Part shown: positions 1-5,972 of the stretch, piece after piece
How positions within the stretch are numbered: the first letter of the stretch is position 1
Layout of the letters: each line of letters starts with the position of its first letter
Assembly (NCBI GenBank): GCA_016214375.1
Contig: JACROQ010000010.1
Span: 1 to 8,642, forward strand
Source of the DNA: Nitrospirota bacterium
GTDB lineage: Bacteria > Nitrospirota > 9FT-COMBO-42-15 > HDB-SIOI813
Direction: 5' to 3'
DNA: 8,642 nucleotides
The notes under the pieces: model-generated
What the model was told of the DNA's origin: nothing
Database searches by the model: none
The model's input: the letters and a program-made list of their open reading frames with translations, nothing else
Position numbers and translations under genes: made by a program

Positions 1-16
1 CCGTTCAGGACAGCGT

Positions 17-134
17 CTGAGGAGCCGAAGGCGACGAAGAATCTGACACGAAGTGTCATCCTGAGGGCGAACGCCCGAAGGCTCTGAAAAACATCAGATC
101 CTTCCCCTTCACTTCGTTCAGGGTCAGGATGACA
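17..134. repeat. REP-like palindromic repeat, one full unit plus a partial unit
   Basis: A palindromic unit spans 54-134. It starts TGTCATCCTGAG and ends with the inverted counterpart CAGGATGACA, with GAAGG/CCTTC-type inner arms and a short central loop. A left-half copy of the same family precedes it at about 17-46, recognisable by CTGAGGAGCCGAAGGCG followed by CGAAGAATCTGA. A related unit lies at 1886-1958 in this window. No coding potential is seen. Such palindromes fold into long hairpins and are usually dispersed between genes. Here the unit sits just beyond the 3' end of the minus-strand GAF gene, where it could act in transcript ending or stability; that role is inferred. Confidence 0.75.
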
Positions 135-142
135 GGCAGAAA

Positions 143-163
143 GACTTTTTCAACAGCCTGCTA
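143..163. repeat. Single end of a dispersed repeat (CAGGCTGTTGAAAAAGTC type)
   Basis: On the minus strand this reads TAGCAGGCTGTTGAAAAAGTC in two adjoining parts, 163-161 and 160-143. I recognise the motif as a common end sequence of small dispersed repeats in Nitrospirota and deltaproteobacterial genomes; this is recall and was not searched. Only one end is visible in the window. The TAG stop codon of the GAF gene is its first three bases, so the stop may have been supplied by the repeat. Confidence 0.4.
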
Positions 164-958
164 ATGGACTAAATGTCTTTTCAGGTTAAGCTGTGTATGT
201 TCTATAGCCGTTGACATGTATCTTGAAAACAGGGAGAGCATCCTCATATCCCGTTCTGTAAATGTCCTCTCTGTCCCTTTCAGGTAGCTCAGATTAAGAA
301 TCCCTATGACCTTTCCTTTTAACTTGATGGGAAGAGAGATTGCTGAATTTATCTCGGCAGTTTTTTTAATGAAATTTTTAAATCTATCGTCTTCTACCCT
401 CCCAGAGAGTATCAGAGGGGTCTTATTTTCAAAGACCCAGCCTGCCACCCCTTCGCCGATCTTATGGGTTTTTGGCTCCACCAGTTCTTTTTCAAGACCT
501 ATCGAACTCGCTATAATAAAGATGCCGGCCTTTTCATTGGGGAGCATGATAGAGGCCCTGTTTGCCTTTAGCATGTTTAAGGCGAGGGACAGGATCTTAT
601 CAAGCTTTCTTTGCAGGGTGAACTGTGATACGCTGATGCGGCCGATCCTGTACAGGATGACCACCTCGTTCAACCGTTCTTTAAGAGAGGCTGACCTGAT
701 CCGCTCCTCGATATTTTTAAACTGCTCCTCCGTAAGGGTTGTATTCAACCTTTTTAATTCTTTCTGTTTACTAATGATGTAGACAGAAAACAGGACTGCA
801 AGGAGGCCTAAGAAAAAGAGTGTCAGGAATTTCTGTTCGAGGACCGACAGGACGATGACAGCGCCGGTTAAAAATACGAGTATGACAATCTCAAGGCTCA
901 GGAGTTCCCATCGCTTTTTCTCTATATCCTGGAGTTCCTTGATATAGGGTTTATCCAT
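161..958 (-). CDS. Membrane-anchored GAF domain sensor protein
   Basis: This is a 265-residue protein. Two hydrophobic helices at about residues 19-40 and 44-63 form a membrane hairpin. A charged, probably coiled-coil linker (64-100) follows, then a GAF domain (about 117-255) containing the typical stretch GEGVAGWVFENKTPLIL. GAF domains bind small ligands or act as dimeric signalling modules. No kinase, GGDEF or other output domain is attached, so it probably works through a partner. The start is placed at 958 because AAGG lies six bases upstream and the sequence begins MDKPYIKEL. An in-frame ATG at 982 has no ribosome site and would sit inside the putative promoter. It is divergent from the TPR gene. 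The stop codon TAG may belong to a repeat end. The ligand and function are unknown. Confidence 0.85.
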   Translation of the reverse strand: MDKPYIKELQDIEKKRWELLSLEIVILVFLTGAVIVLSVLEQKFLTLFFLGLLAVLFSVYIISKQKELKRLNTTLTEEQFKNIEERIRSASLKERLNEVVILYRIGRISVSQFTLQRKLDKILSLALNMLKANRASIMLPNEKAGIFIIASSIGLEKELVEPKTHKIGEGVAGWVFENKTPLILSGRVEDDRFKNFIKKTAEINSAISLPIKLKGKVIGILNLSYLKGTERTFTERDMRMLSLFSRYMSTAIEHTQLNLKRHLVH

Positions 959-967
959 AGCCCTTAC

Positions 968-996
968 AAAATACCATACCAATGAATGCTTGACAA
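968..996 (-). promoter_or_regulatory. Candidate sigma-70 promoter for the GAF gene
   Basis: On the minus strand, TTGTCA (996-991) and TATTTT (973-968) are separated by 17 bp. The -35 matches the consensus at 5 of 6 positions and the -10 at 4 of 6. Transcription would start near 961, leaving only a few bases before the ATG at 958, so the mRNA would be nearly leaderless. The -35 overlaps that of the opposite promoter. Confidence 0.4.
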
Positions 997-1018
997 GGGA
1001 AAATAATTTACTTAGTAT
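990..1018 (+). promoter_or_regulatory. Candidate sigma-70 promoter for the TPR gene
   Basis: A perfect TTGACA (990-995) is followed after exactly 17 bp by TAGTAT (1013-1018), which matches the -10 consensus at 4 of 6 positions. The predicted transcript starts near 1025. That leaves a short leader containing the ribosome site AGAGGAG (1035-1041) before the ATG at 1046. Confidence 0.6.
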
Positions 1019-1045
1019 CTCTAAGTTTGTAATCAGAGGAGAACC

Positions 1046-1840
1046 ATGAAGATCATAAAAAAGAGAGTCCCCAAAAAGAAGGATATCGCAGAAACAGAGG
1101 AAATCCAGAGCGCCATGTTTGGGCTGGTTTCAAGGGCAGGCCGGACTTTTCAAAAGTACCGTCTGGTCTCTCTGATCTCTTTAATCCTGTTGCTTGCCCT
1201 GACTATCGGAGCGGCCGCTTATTATTACCTGTGTCAGAAATGGGATAAGGAGGCCGCCGCGCTCCAAACCACTGCCCATAATTATTACCTGGAAGGAAAC
1301 TATAAAGAGGCGCTCTCCAAATATCAGGAGATTGTAAAGGACTATTCTGCCGCCAAGGGTGCAGCCACGGCCATGTATTATATCGGCAATAGTCATCTGG
1401 CCCTGGGAGAGCCGGATCAGGCCATCATGGCCTATCAGGAGATTATAGGAAAACATAGCGACCAGGAGACGATCCTCCCCCTGGTCTATCTTAACCTGGG
1501 GAGCGCCTATCTGGGGAAGAAAGACTATAGCAATGCCATAACCGCCTTTAACCAGGCATCAACGCTGAAGGACTCACCGGTAGCGGACCGTGGAGTTTAT
1601 GAGATCGCCAGGGTCCATGAAATCTCCGGAGATAAGGCTGCGGCGATCGAGAGATATCAATATCTGATAAAGACCTTCCCGAACTCCCCATGGAAACAGG
1701 ACGCCTCAGCCAGGTTAAATAAGATCCAGGGAGGCGCTGAAGGCAGTGCGACGGGACAACTGCAGGATAAGACAGATACCAAGGGCCCGGAGGTCAAGGG
1801 GCCGGAGACCAGGGGCACAGATACCAAAGGCACGAAGTAA
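1046..1840 (+). CDS. Membrane-anchored tetratricopeptide repeat protein
   Basis: This is a 264-residue protein with a basic cytoplasmic N-terminus (KKRVPKKK), one transmembrane signal anchor (about 40-62) and a periplasmic part holding about four TPR units (71-104, 106-139, 144-177, 180-213). Typical TPR helices are visible, for example YLEGNYKEALSKYQEI and YLGKKDYSNAITAFNQA. The layout resembles YfgM/YbgF-type scaffolds that bind envelope proteins. The partner cannot be named. The hydrophilic tail (228-264) contains loose repeats such as TKGPEVKGPETRGTDTKG and is probably disordered. The start is supported by AGAGGAG four bases upstream and by a strong promoter match. The gene appears to be transcribed alone, because a REP-like palindrome follows its stop. 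Confidence 0.88.
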   Translation: MKIIKKRVPKKKDIAETEEIQSAMFGLVSRAGRTFQKYRLVSLISLILLLALTIGAAAYYYLCQKWDKEAAALQTTAHNYYLEGNYKEALSKYQEIVKDYSAAKGAATAMYYIGNSHLALGEPDQAIMAYQEIIGKHSDQETILPLVYLNLGSAYLGKKDYSNAITAFNQASTLKDSPVADRGVYEIARVHEISGDKAAAIERYQYLIKTFPNSPWKQDASARLNKIQGGAEGSATGQLQDKTDTKGPEVKGPETRGTDTKGTK

Positions 1841-1885
1841 CGCCGGATGAGTATTGCTGATATTCACCCGAGAATCCCCGTTACC

Positions 1886-1958
1886 TGTCATTCTGAGTGA
1901 AGCGAAGAATCTGATTCACCAGGTGCATCAGACCCTTCGCCTTCGGCTCAGGGTGACA
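1886..1958. repeat. REP-like palindromic repeat
   Basis: The left arm begins TGTCATTCTGAGTGAAGCG and contains GAAGAATCTGAT. The right arm, read in reverse complement, begins TGTCACCCTGAGCCGAAGG and contains GGGTCTGAT. The arms are therefore imperfect inverted copies around a short loop near 1919-1926. It belongs to the same family as the unit at 54-134. It fills the 184-bp gap between the TPR gene and the UXS gene and is followed by a few Ts (1959-1961), so it may weaken read-through; this is inferred. Confidence 0.75.
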
Positions 1959-2024
1959 TTTTCATGTTTCTTTGCGAGCCTGGGGCTTATGGAAGTTCAC
2001 CAGGAATTACCGGGAGGCTAGGGA

Positions 2025-2981
2025 ATGGCAAGAGTGCTTGTGACAGGAGGGGCCGGATTCATAGGGTCTTATCTGTGTGAACGCTTTCTCCAGGAGGGTT
2101 ACGAGGTCATCTGCATGGATAACCTGATAACCGGAAGCGTCGACAATATAGGGCATATCAAAGACAGCAGATTTTCCTTTATCCACTATGATGTTACCAA
2201 CTATGTGTACGTGCAGGGGAAGCTTGATTATATCCTCCACTTTGCAAGTCCTGCCAGCCCCCTCGATTACCTGGAATATCCGATACAGACCCTGAAAGTG
2301 GGATCCTTAGGGACTCACAAGGCCCTGGGTCTTGCCAAAGAAAAGGGGGCGAGTCTCCTGATTGCATCCACCTCAGAGGTCTATGGAGACCCTCTCATCC
2401 ATCCGCAAAATGAGGACTACTGGGGAAATGTGAATCCGATCGGCCCGCGCGGGGTCTATGATGAGGCAAAGCGTTTTGCAGAGGCGCTTACGATGGCGTA
2501 TCAGAGATACCATAAGGTGGATACCCGGATCGTCCGGATCTTTAATACCTACGGTCCCAGGATGAGGATTAAAGACGGCAGGGCCATCCCCAACTTCATT
2601 GCCCAGGCCCTGAAGGATGAGGATGTCACGGTATATGGAGACGGGGCCCAGACCCGCAGTTTCTGTTATATCACAGACCTGGTCGAGGGGATATACCGAC
2701 TGTTGATGTCTGACTATAATCTTCCTGTGAATATCGGGAATCCGCATGAGATGACGGTTGCAAGGATGGCTAAAGAGATCATCTCCCTTACGGGGAGTAA
2801 AAGCAGGATCGTGCAGATGCCCCTTCCGGAGGATGACCCGAAGGTCAGACAGCCGGATATTACAAGGGCAAAGACGATCCTTGGATGGGAGCCCCGCGTT
2901 GAATTGAGGGAGGGATTGCGGCATACGATAGGATACTTTAGAAAGAAGATGGAAATCCCGGAATCAAAGAGTCTACGATAA
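2025..2981 (+). CDS. uxs: UDP-glucuronate decarboxylase (UDP-xylose synthase), extended SDR family
   Basis: This cytoplasmic enzyme converts UDP-glucuronate to UDP-xylose and CO2 using bound NAD, giving pentose donors for surface polysaccharide. It is a 318-residue protein, the usual length for bacterial UXS. The Rossmann motif TGGAGFIGS lies at residues 7-15, with D32 to bind the NAD ribose. STSEVYGDP carries T116 and E118. The catalytic pair is Y145 and K149 in YDEAKR, a signature shared with UXS and distinct from most GalE or RmlB proteins. RIFNTYGPRM and DGAQTRSFCY are the expected nucleotide-sugar motifs. The start is preceded by GGGAGG (2012-2017); an upstream in-frame ATG at 1989 is closed by TAG. 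It overlaps the remains of the DUF3108 gene. A related decarboxylase or epimerase specificity cannot be excluded. Confidence 0.9.
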   Translation: MARVLVTGGAGFIGSYLCERFLQEGYEVICMDNLITGSVDNIGHIKDSRFSFIHYDVTNYVYVQGKLDYILHFASPASPLDYLEYPIQTLKVGSLGTHKALGLAKEKGASLLIASTSEVYGDPLIHPQNEDYWGNVNPIGPRGVYDEAKRFAEALTMAYQRYHKVDTRIVRIFNTYGPRMRIKDGRAIPNFIAQALKDEDVTVYGDGAQTRSFCYITDLVEGIYRLLMSDYNLPVNIGNPHEMTVARMAKEIISLTGSKSRIVQMPLPEDDPKVRQPDITRAKTILGWEPRVELREGLRHTIGYFRKKMEIPESKSLR

Positions 2982-3683
2982 ACATAAAGATCATAGCGCT
3001 CACTACGGCGCTGCTGGTTTGCAGCCCGCTCCTCCCCTTTGCGAATGCCTTCTCCAATGGAGAACGCCTGGTCTTTGACCTCTCTTGGTATGGAGTCAGC
3101 AGCGGTACGGCCGTCATGGAGGTCAGAAAAGAGATCGACAAAGACCGTTCCGTGTACAAGGTCACCTCTGTCACGAAATCCAACCGGGTGATTTCTCTCT
3201 TCTATCCTGTAAACGATGTGGTGGAGACCTATATGGATACAACGGTCCTCTATCCCTATCGTTACAGGTCGAGACAACAGGAGGGCGCCTATTCCAGTGA
3301 CAAGGAGATCCTCTTTGACCGATACCTCTGAAGTCCCGCCGATGGTACAGGACCCCCTGTCGGTCGTCTATTTTTTCCGCACCCTCCCTTTGGAGATCGG
3401 CAAAGATATCTCTATGGATGTGTATGATGGCAATAAAAACTGGACCCTCGTCATCCAGGTGTTAAAGAAAGAGAAGGTATGGACCCCAGCCGGCACCTTT
3501 AATACGATCAAGATAAAGGCCCTGATAAAATACGAAGGACTTTTTGTCAATAAGGGGGATGTGCTGGTATGGTTTACAGATGATGCGTCCCGGATACCGG
3601 TCATGATGGAGAGCAAGATCAAGATAGGGCATGTTACCGCCATGTTGATTGAGAAGCAGGATCAGATCAATTCCCAAAGGTAA
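2978..3683 (+). pseudogene. Broken DUF3108-type exported protein gene
   Basis: Two frames together encode a DUF3108-like protein. The first (2978-3331) gives a signal peptide (KIIALTTALLVCSPLLPFANA) and then GERLVFDLSWYGVSSGTA, and it continues to KEILFDRYL before TGA. The second frame resumes near 3320 with TSEVPPMVQDPLSVVYFFR, includes TPAGTFNTIKIKALIKYEG and ends at TAA 3681-3683. Around the junction roughly 15 residues usual for the family are absent and the frame changes, which fits a deletion of 3n+2 bases. The first frame has no ATG, GTG or TTG upstream of the signal peptide; the expected start position holds ATA. Both defects suggest a dead gene, although an assembly error could explain the internal one. 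The family is exported and of unknown function. The gene was probably co-transcribed with uxs. Confidence 0.75.
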
Positions 3684-3740
3684 TGAGGCAGAACCTGCAG
3701 GACCCGTAAGCAAATATTGCCGCTTGCGCATGTCAGCAAG

Positions 3741-3768
3741 TTGACGCAGGCATTGATGGATTGACGCA
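3741..3768 (+). repeat. Tandem 8-bp direct repeat TTGACGCA with 20-bp period
   Basis: TTGACGCA occurs at 3741-3748 and again at 3761-3768. The start-to-start distance is 20 bp, about two helical turns, so a protein could contact both copies on one face. It lies in the 226-bp spacer (3684-3909) upstream of the diguanylate cyclase gene. The same spacer holds small hairpins, CTTGC/GCAAG near 3723-3740 and CTAAC/GTTAG at 3800-3817. No gene or recognised riboswitch is seen there. Confidence 0.35.
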
Positions 3769-3877
3769 TTCCCTGCCGATTGTCTACAAAAGATTATTTC
3801 TAACATTTCTAAGTTAGGTAATAAAAACAAATAGATAGCTTATTTCTGCCCCCCTCCTCACAGGGCATATTATATGT

Positions 3878-3893
3878 TGGTATGGTTCATGCT
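3878..3893 (+). promoter_or_regulatory. Possible sigma-54 (-24/-12) promoter
   Basis: TGGTATGGTTCATGCT keeps the invariant GG and GC with exactly ten bases between them. It differs from TGGCAYR-N4-TTGCW at two of the specified positions. The start site would fall near 3904, only a few bases before the ATG at 3910, so either the mRNA is almost leaderless or this is chance. No sigma-54 activator is encoded in the window. Confidence 0.3.
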
Positions 3894-3909
3894 TTAACAC
3901 GAAAGTGCC

Positions 3910-5115
3910 ATGCAAAAGAGGCTCCCAAAAAGGTTCATAGAGAAAGGGGATTCAGCAACCGTACATCACCTCTTCGAAGACCTTCGAAAGGCGAACAAGA
4001 CGTTGACGTTACAGAAGAGACGACTCCTGGAGGAAAAGAATGCCCTTAAAAGATGGAGCGAGGACCTGCATCTATTGAATGAACTGAGCAAATCGGTCGT
4101 GGCTACCTTAGATGCCGAGAGCATCGTCCTAACCGCGTATAAGAAGATGCAGAAGATCGTCCCGCATGACATATTGTCAGTGGTCCTTTTCAAACCAAAG
4201 AAGCTCTGGGTGCTTTCCAATGTCACGCTGGATATCGAAGAGGTAGACGGGATTAAGGCATTGGTGATGTCTGCCGTCAGGGAGATTGCCGATATCCCGG
4301 AGGACACTGCCTATAAGACCGCAGTGAAATGTCTGAAGAGGAATAAATCTGAGACCGCGGTAGACAAACTCTGTGAGAATCCCCTAAAATGCAAGGGCTC
4401 AAACGGACTTTTTTTCCCCATGGAGATAGGGGGGAGCAGAATAGGGGCCCTGCAACTGATACGCGATTCAGAGGAGCTATTTTCAGAACATCAGTACAAT
4501 ATCATATCGATGATCGTGAGCACCCTGACCCTGGCCCTCAGGAATTCAGAGGTCCACCGTGAGGTGCAGGAGATGGCCACGACAGACAGCCTTACAGGTC
4601 TCTTCAATAAACGGTACTTCTGTGAAATGCTCACCAAGGAATTCAAGGTCTCCATGAGGTATCAAACCCCCGTATCCCTGATGATGATCGACCTGGACAA
4701 CTTCAAGGAGATCAATGACCGCTTTGGCCATCAGGCCGGTGACGTGGTGCTGAAGGAGGTCTCCTCATTACTGACCCGGAGTCTAAGGGATATTGATATC
4801 CCTGTGCGATATGGCGGCGATGAGGTGGCCATCATACTTCCTGAGACTGTCATGGAGCAGGCATTCTTTGCGGCAAAGAGGATCAAGAAGTTACTGGAGG
4901 AACGTCCGGTAAAATTCGGAAAGGATTCGATTCAGGTGACCGCAAGCTTTGGGATATCCAGTTCTCCGAATTCCGGGATCAAGACCGTCGAGGATATGAT
5001 TACTACAGCAGACAAGGCCCTCTACGAAGCCAAGAGATATGGCAGAAACAGGATAGGGGCCAATGACCAGATTTTCACGCATGACAATGCTTACCTTAGC
5101 CCCCTTGCTTTTTAA
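3910..5115 (+). CDS. Soluble GAF-GGDEF diguanylate cyclase
   Basis: This 401-residue cytoplasmic protein joins two GTP into c-di-GMP. A basic N-terminal helical, probably coiled-coil stretch (about 20-60) precedes a GAF-like sensory domain (about 65-215). A GGDEF domain (about 223-385) opens with TTDSLTGLFNKRYF. Visible key residues are D261 in MIDLDNFKEIND (metal), N265 and D270 (guanine), and the active-site motif GGDEV (302-306). V replaces the usual F at the last position, which is not a catalytic residue. An RxxD inhibitory site (R293, D296) sits correctly spaced upstream, which predicts product feedback. No transmembrane segment is present. The ATG at 3910 has no clear Shine-Dalgarno sequence. 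The PilZ gene follows after 17 bp, giving a synthase/receptor pair. The GAF ligand is unknown. Confidence 0.9.
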   Translation: MQKRLPKRFIEKGDSATVHHLFEDLRKANKTLTLQKRRLLEEKNALKRWSEDLHLLNELSKSVVATLDAESIVLTAYKKMQKIVPHDILSVVLFKPKKLWVLSNVTLDIEEVDGIKALVMSAVREIADIPEDTAYKTAVKCLKRNKSETAVDKLCENPLKCKGSNGLFFPMEIGGSRIGALQLIRDSEELFSEHQYNIISMIVSTLTLALRNSEVHREVQEMATTDSLTGLFNKRYFCEMLTKEFKVSMRYQTPVSLMMIDLDNFKEINDRFGHQAGDVVLKEVSSLLTRSLRDIDIPVRYGGDEVAIILPETVMEQAFFAAKRIKKLLEERPVKFGKDSIQVTASFGISSSPNSGIKTVEDMITTADKALYEAKRYGRNRIGANDQIFTHDNAYLSPLAF

Positions 5116-5132
5116 CGTGTAAATGTTTTCCT

Positions 5133-5765
5133 ATGAATTCACCTATGTATCCACCTATAAATCCAGACGGCGAGCAGCGGGCAAATGTAAGGGCTAAAGA
5201 CAGGCTCCAAGTCGCATACCGGATTATTGAATCTGAAGATATCAGCCCCACCGAAAATGCAGAAAGGTATTTTCCCCTGATATGGACGAAATATCCCACA
5301 TCCATCATATTAGAAGAGACCGAAGATACAGGCCCCAAAATACTTCCCCACATTATCGACCTGAACAGAAAGATTGATCTCTTAGTAGAGCTCCTGATTC
5401 ACAGAGATAGCCTCCCATCATTAGAGATCGTCCAATATCAGGATGTCTGCATCAGTGCGTCCGGGATAAAGCTCAATATAGGCGAGCCTTCAAACCCGGG
5501 ACAGAAGATTGCGTTGTGCATCATTCTCCCTTTTGCCCCGCCTGCAAAGTTATTTGTGCTGGGCGAGGTTACAAGGAGTATCCTGCTATCCCCCGTCTTA
5601 AACGAAGAGGGGACACTCTATGAGACCGGCATAAGATTTCTGAACATCCATGAAGAAGACTGTGAAAAGATCATTAGGTATATCTTTAAAAGGCAGCGCG
5701 ATCTGTTGAAGGAAATAAGGCGGTTGACGAACGAGGAGCATTCCGACTACAATAGCGGCCAATAA
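5133..5765 (+). CDS. Atypical PilZ domain protein, putative c-di-GMP effector
   Basis: This is a 210-residue cytoplasmic protein. An RxxxR motif (R20, R24) lies in RANVRAKDRL, and a PilZ beta-barrel follows at about 98-190. The barrel contains VCISASGIKL, then GEVTRSILL and a GIRFLNI strand, and ends in the helix EEDCEKIIRYIFKRQRDLL. The canonical D/N-x-S-x-x-G motif reads C106-I-S108-A-S-G111, so the first position is Cys. About 80 residues, predicted largely helical and including LNRKIDLLVELLI, separate the two motifs. This resembles tetrameric (tPilZ) forms more than YcgR-type forms. c-di-GMP binding is therefore plausible but uncertain. The start at 5133 lacks a clear ribosome site; ATG 5145 is an alternative. 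Translational coupling to the cyclase gene 17 bp upstream is likely. A mobile repeat begins directly after its stop codon. Confidence 0.8.
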   Translation: MNSPMYPPINPDGEQRANVRAKDRLQVAYRIIESEDISPTENAERYFPLIWTKYPTSIILEETEDTGPKILPHIIDLNRKIDLLVELLIHRDSLPSLEIVQYQDVCISASGIKLNIGEPSNPGQKIALCIILPFAPPAKLFVLGEVTRSILLSPVLNEEGTLYETGIRFLNIHEEDCEKIIRYIFKRQRDLLKEIRRLTNEEHSDYNSGQ

Positions 5766-5940
5766 GACGGCTTCGTAAAAAGCGAGGTACCCATTGCTAC
5801 GAAGTAAATGCAATGGGTCGTGCGGCGTTGCGCTGCATCCTTCGTCATTGCGGCGTACCTAAAAAGTACGCCTCATTCCTCAGGATTTGCGCGCCTTCGG
5901 GTACCCACTTGTGGGGGATGGAGCTTTTTACGAAGCCATC
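5766..5940. mobile_element. MITE-like non-coding element with 18-bp terminal inverted repeats
   Basis: The left end GACGGCTTCGTAAAAAGC (5766-5783) and the right end GCTTTTTACGAAGCCATC (5923-5940) are inverted copies identical at 17 of 18 positions. The interior has three further hairpins: ACCCATTG/CAATGGGT (5789-5796 with 5811-5818), GGCGTAC/GTACGCC with a 7-base loop (5852-5872), and CCCAC/GTGGG (5904-5915). No transposase is encoded, so any movement would depend on an enzyme supplied elsewhere. I recall this end sequence as a dispersed repeat in environmental anaerobes, without a search. It starts on the base after the PilZ stop codon and separates that gene from the next one. Confidence 0.75.
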
Positions 5941-5951
5941 CGCTGTCGAGA

Positions 5952-5968
5952 CTCTTTACGAGGCTGTC
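5952..5968. repeat. Decayed extra copy of the MITE right end
   Basis: CTCTTTACGAGGCTGTC matches CTTTTTACGAAGCCATC (5924-5940) at 13 of 17 positions, in the same orientation and 28 bp downstream. It contains the GAGG (5960-5963) that serves as the likely ribosome binding site of the next gene, nine bases before its ATG. Confidence 0.5.
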
Positions 5969-5972
5969 AAGA

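Noticed and set aside
1..134. CRISPR array
   Set aside because: The repeats are palindromic, irregularly spaced and diverged, without regular unique spacers.
306..782. Plus-strand open frame of 158 codons opposite the GAF gene
   Set aside because: The minus-strand frame has clear transmembrane and GAF features. The plus frame is low in recognisable structure and has no ribosome site.
959..982. Eight-residue longer start for the GAF protein
   Set aside because: There is no ribosome site, and it overlaps the candidate -10 box. The start at 958 has AAGG upstream.
2373..3277. Long minus-strand open frames opposite uxs and the DUF3108 remnant
   Set aside because: They lie antisense to well-supported coding sequence, have no recognisable domains and show composition typical of shadow frames.
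3310..3335. Programmed ribosomal frameshift in the DUF3108 gene
   Set aside because: No slippery heptamer or adjacent pseudoknot-like sequence is visible, and about 15 family residues are missing as well, which frameshifting cannot explain.
3684..3909. c-di-GMP riboswitch upstream of the cyclase
   Set aside because: I looked for a GEMM-like conserved core and paired stems and did not find them. The hairpins there have only 5-bp stems.
5808..5972. Upstream extension of the exported-protein gene, adding 55 residues
   Set aside because: It is translated from the MITE-like element, has no ribosome site and would bury the obvious signal peptide that begins at 5973.
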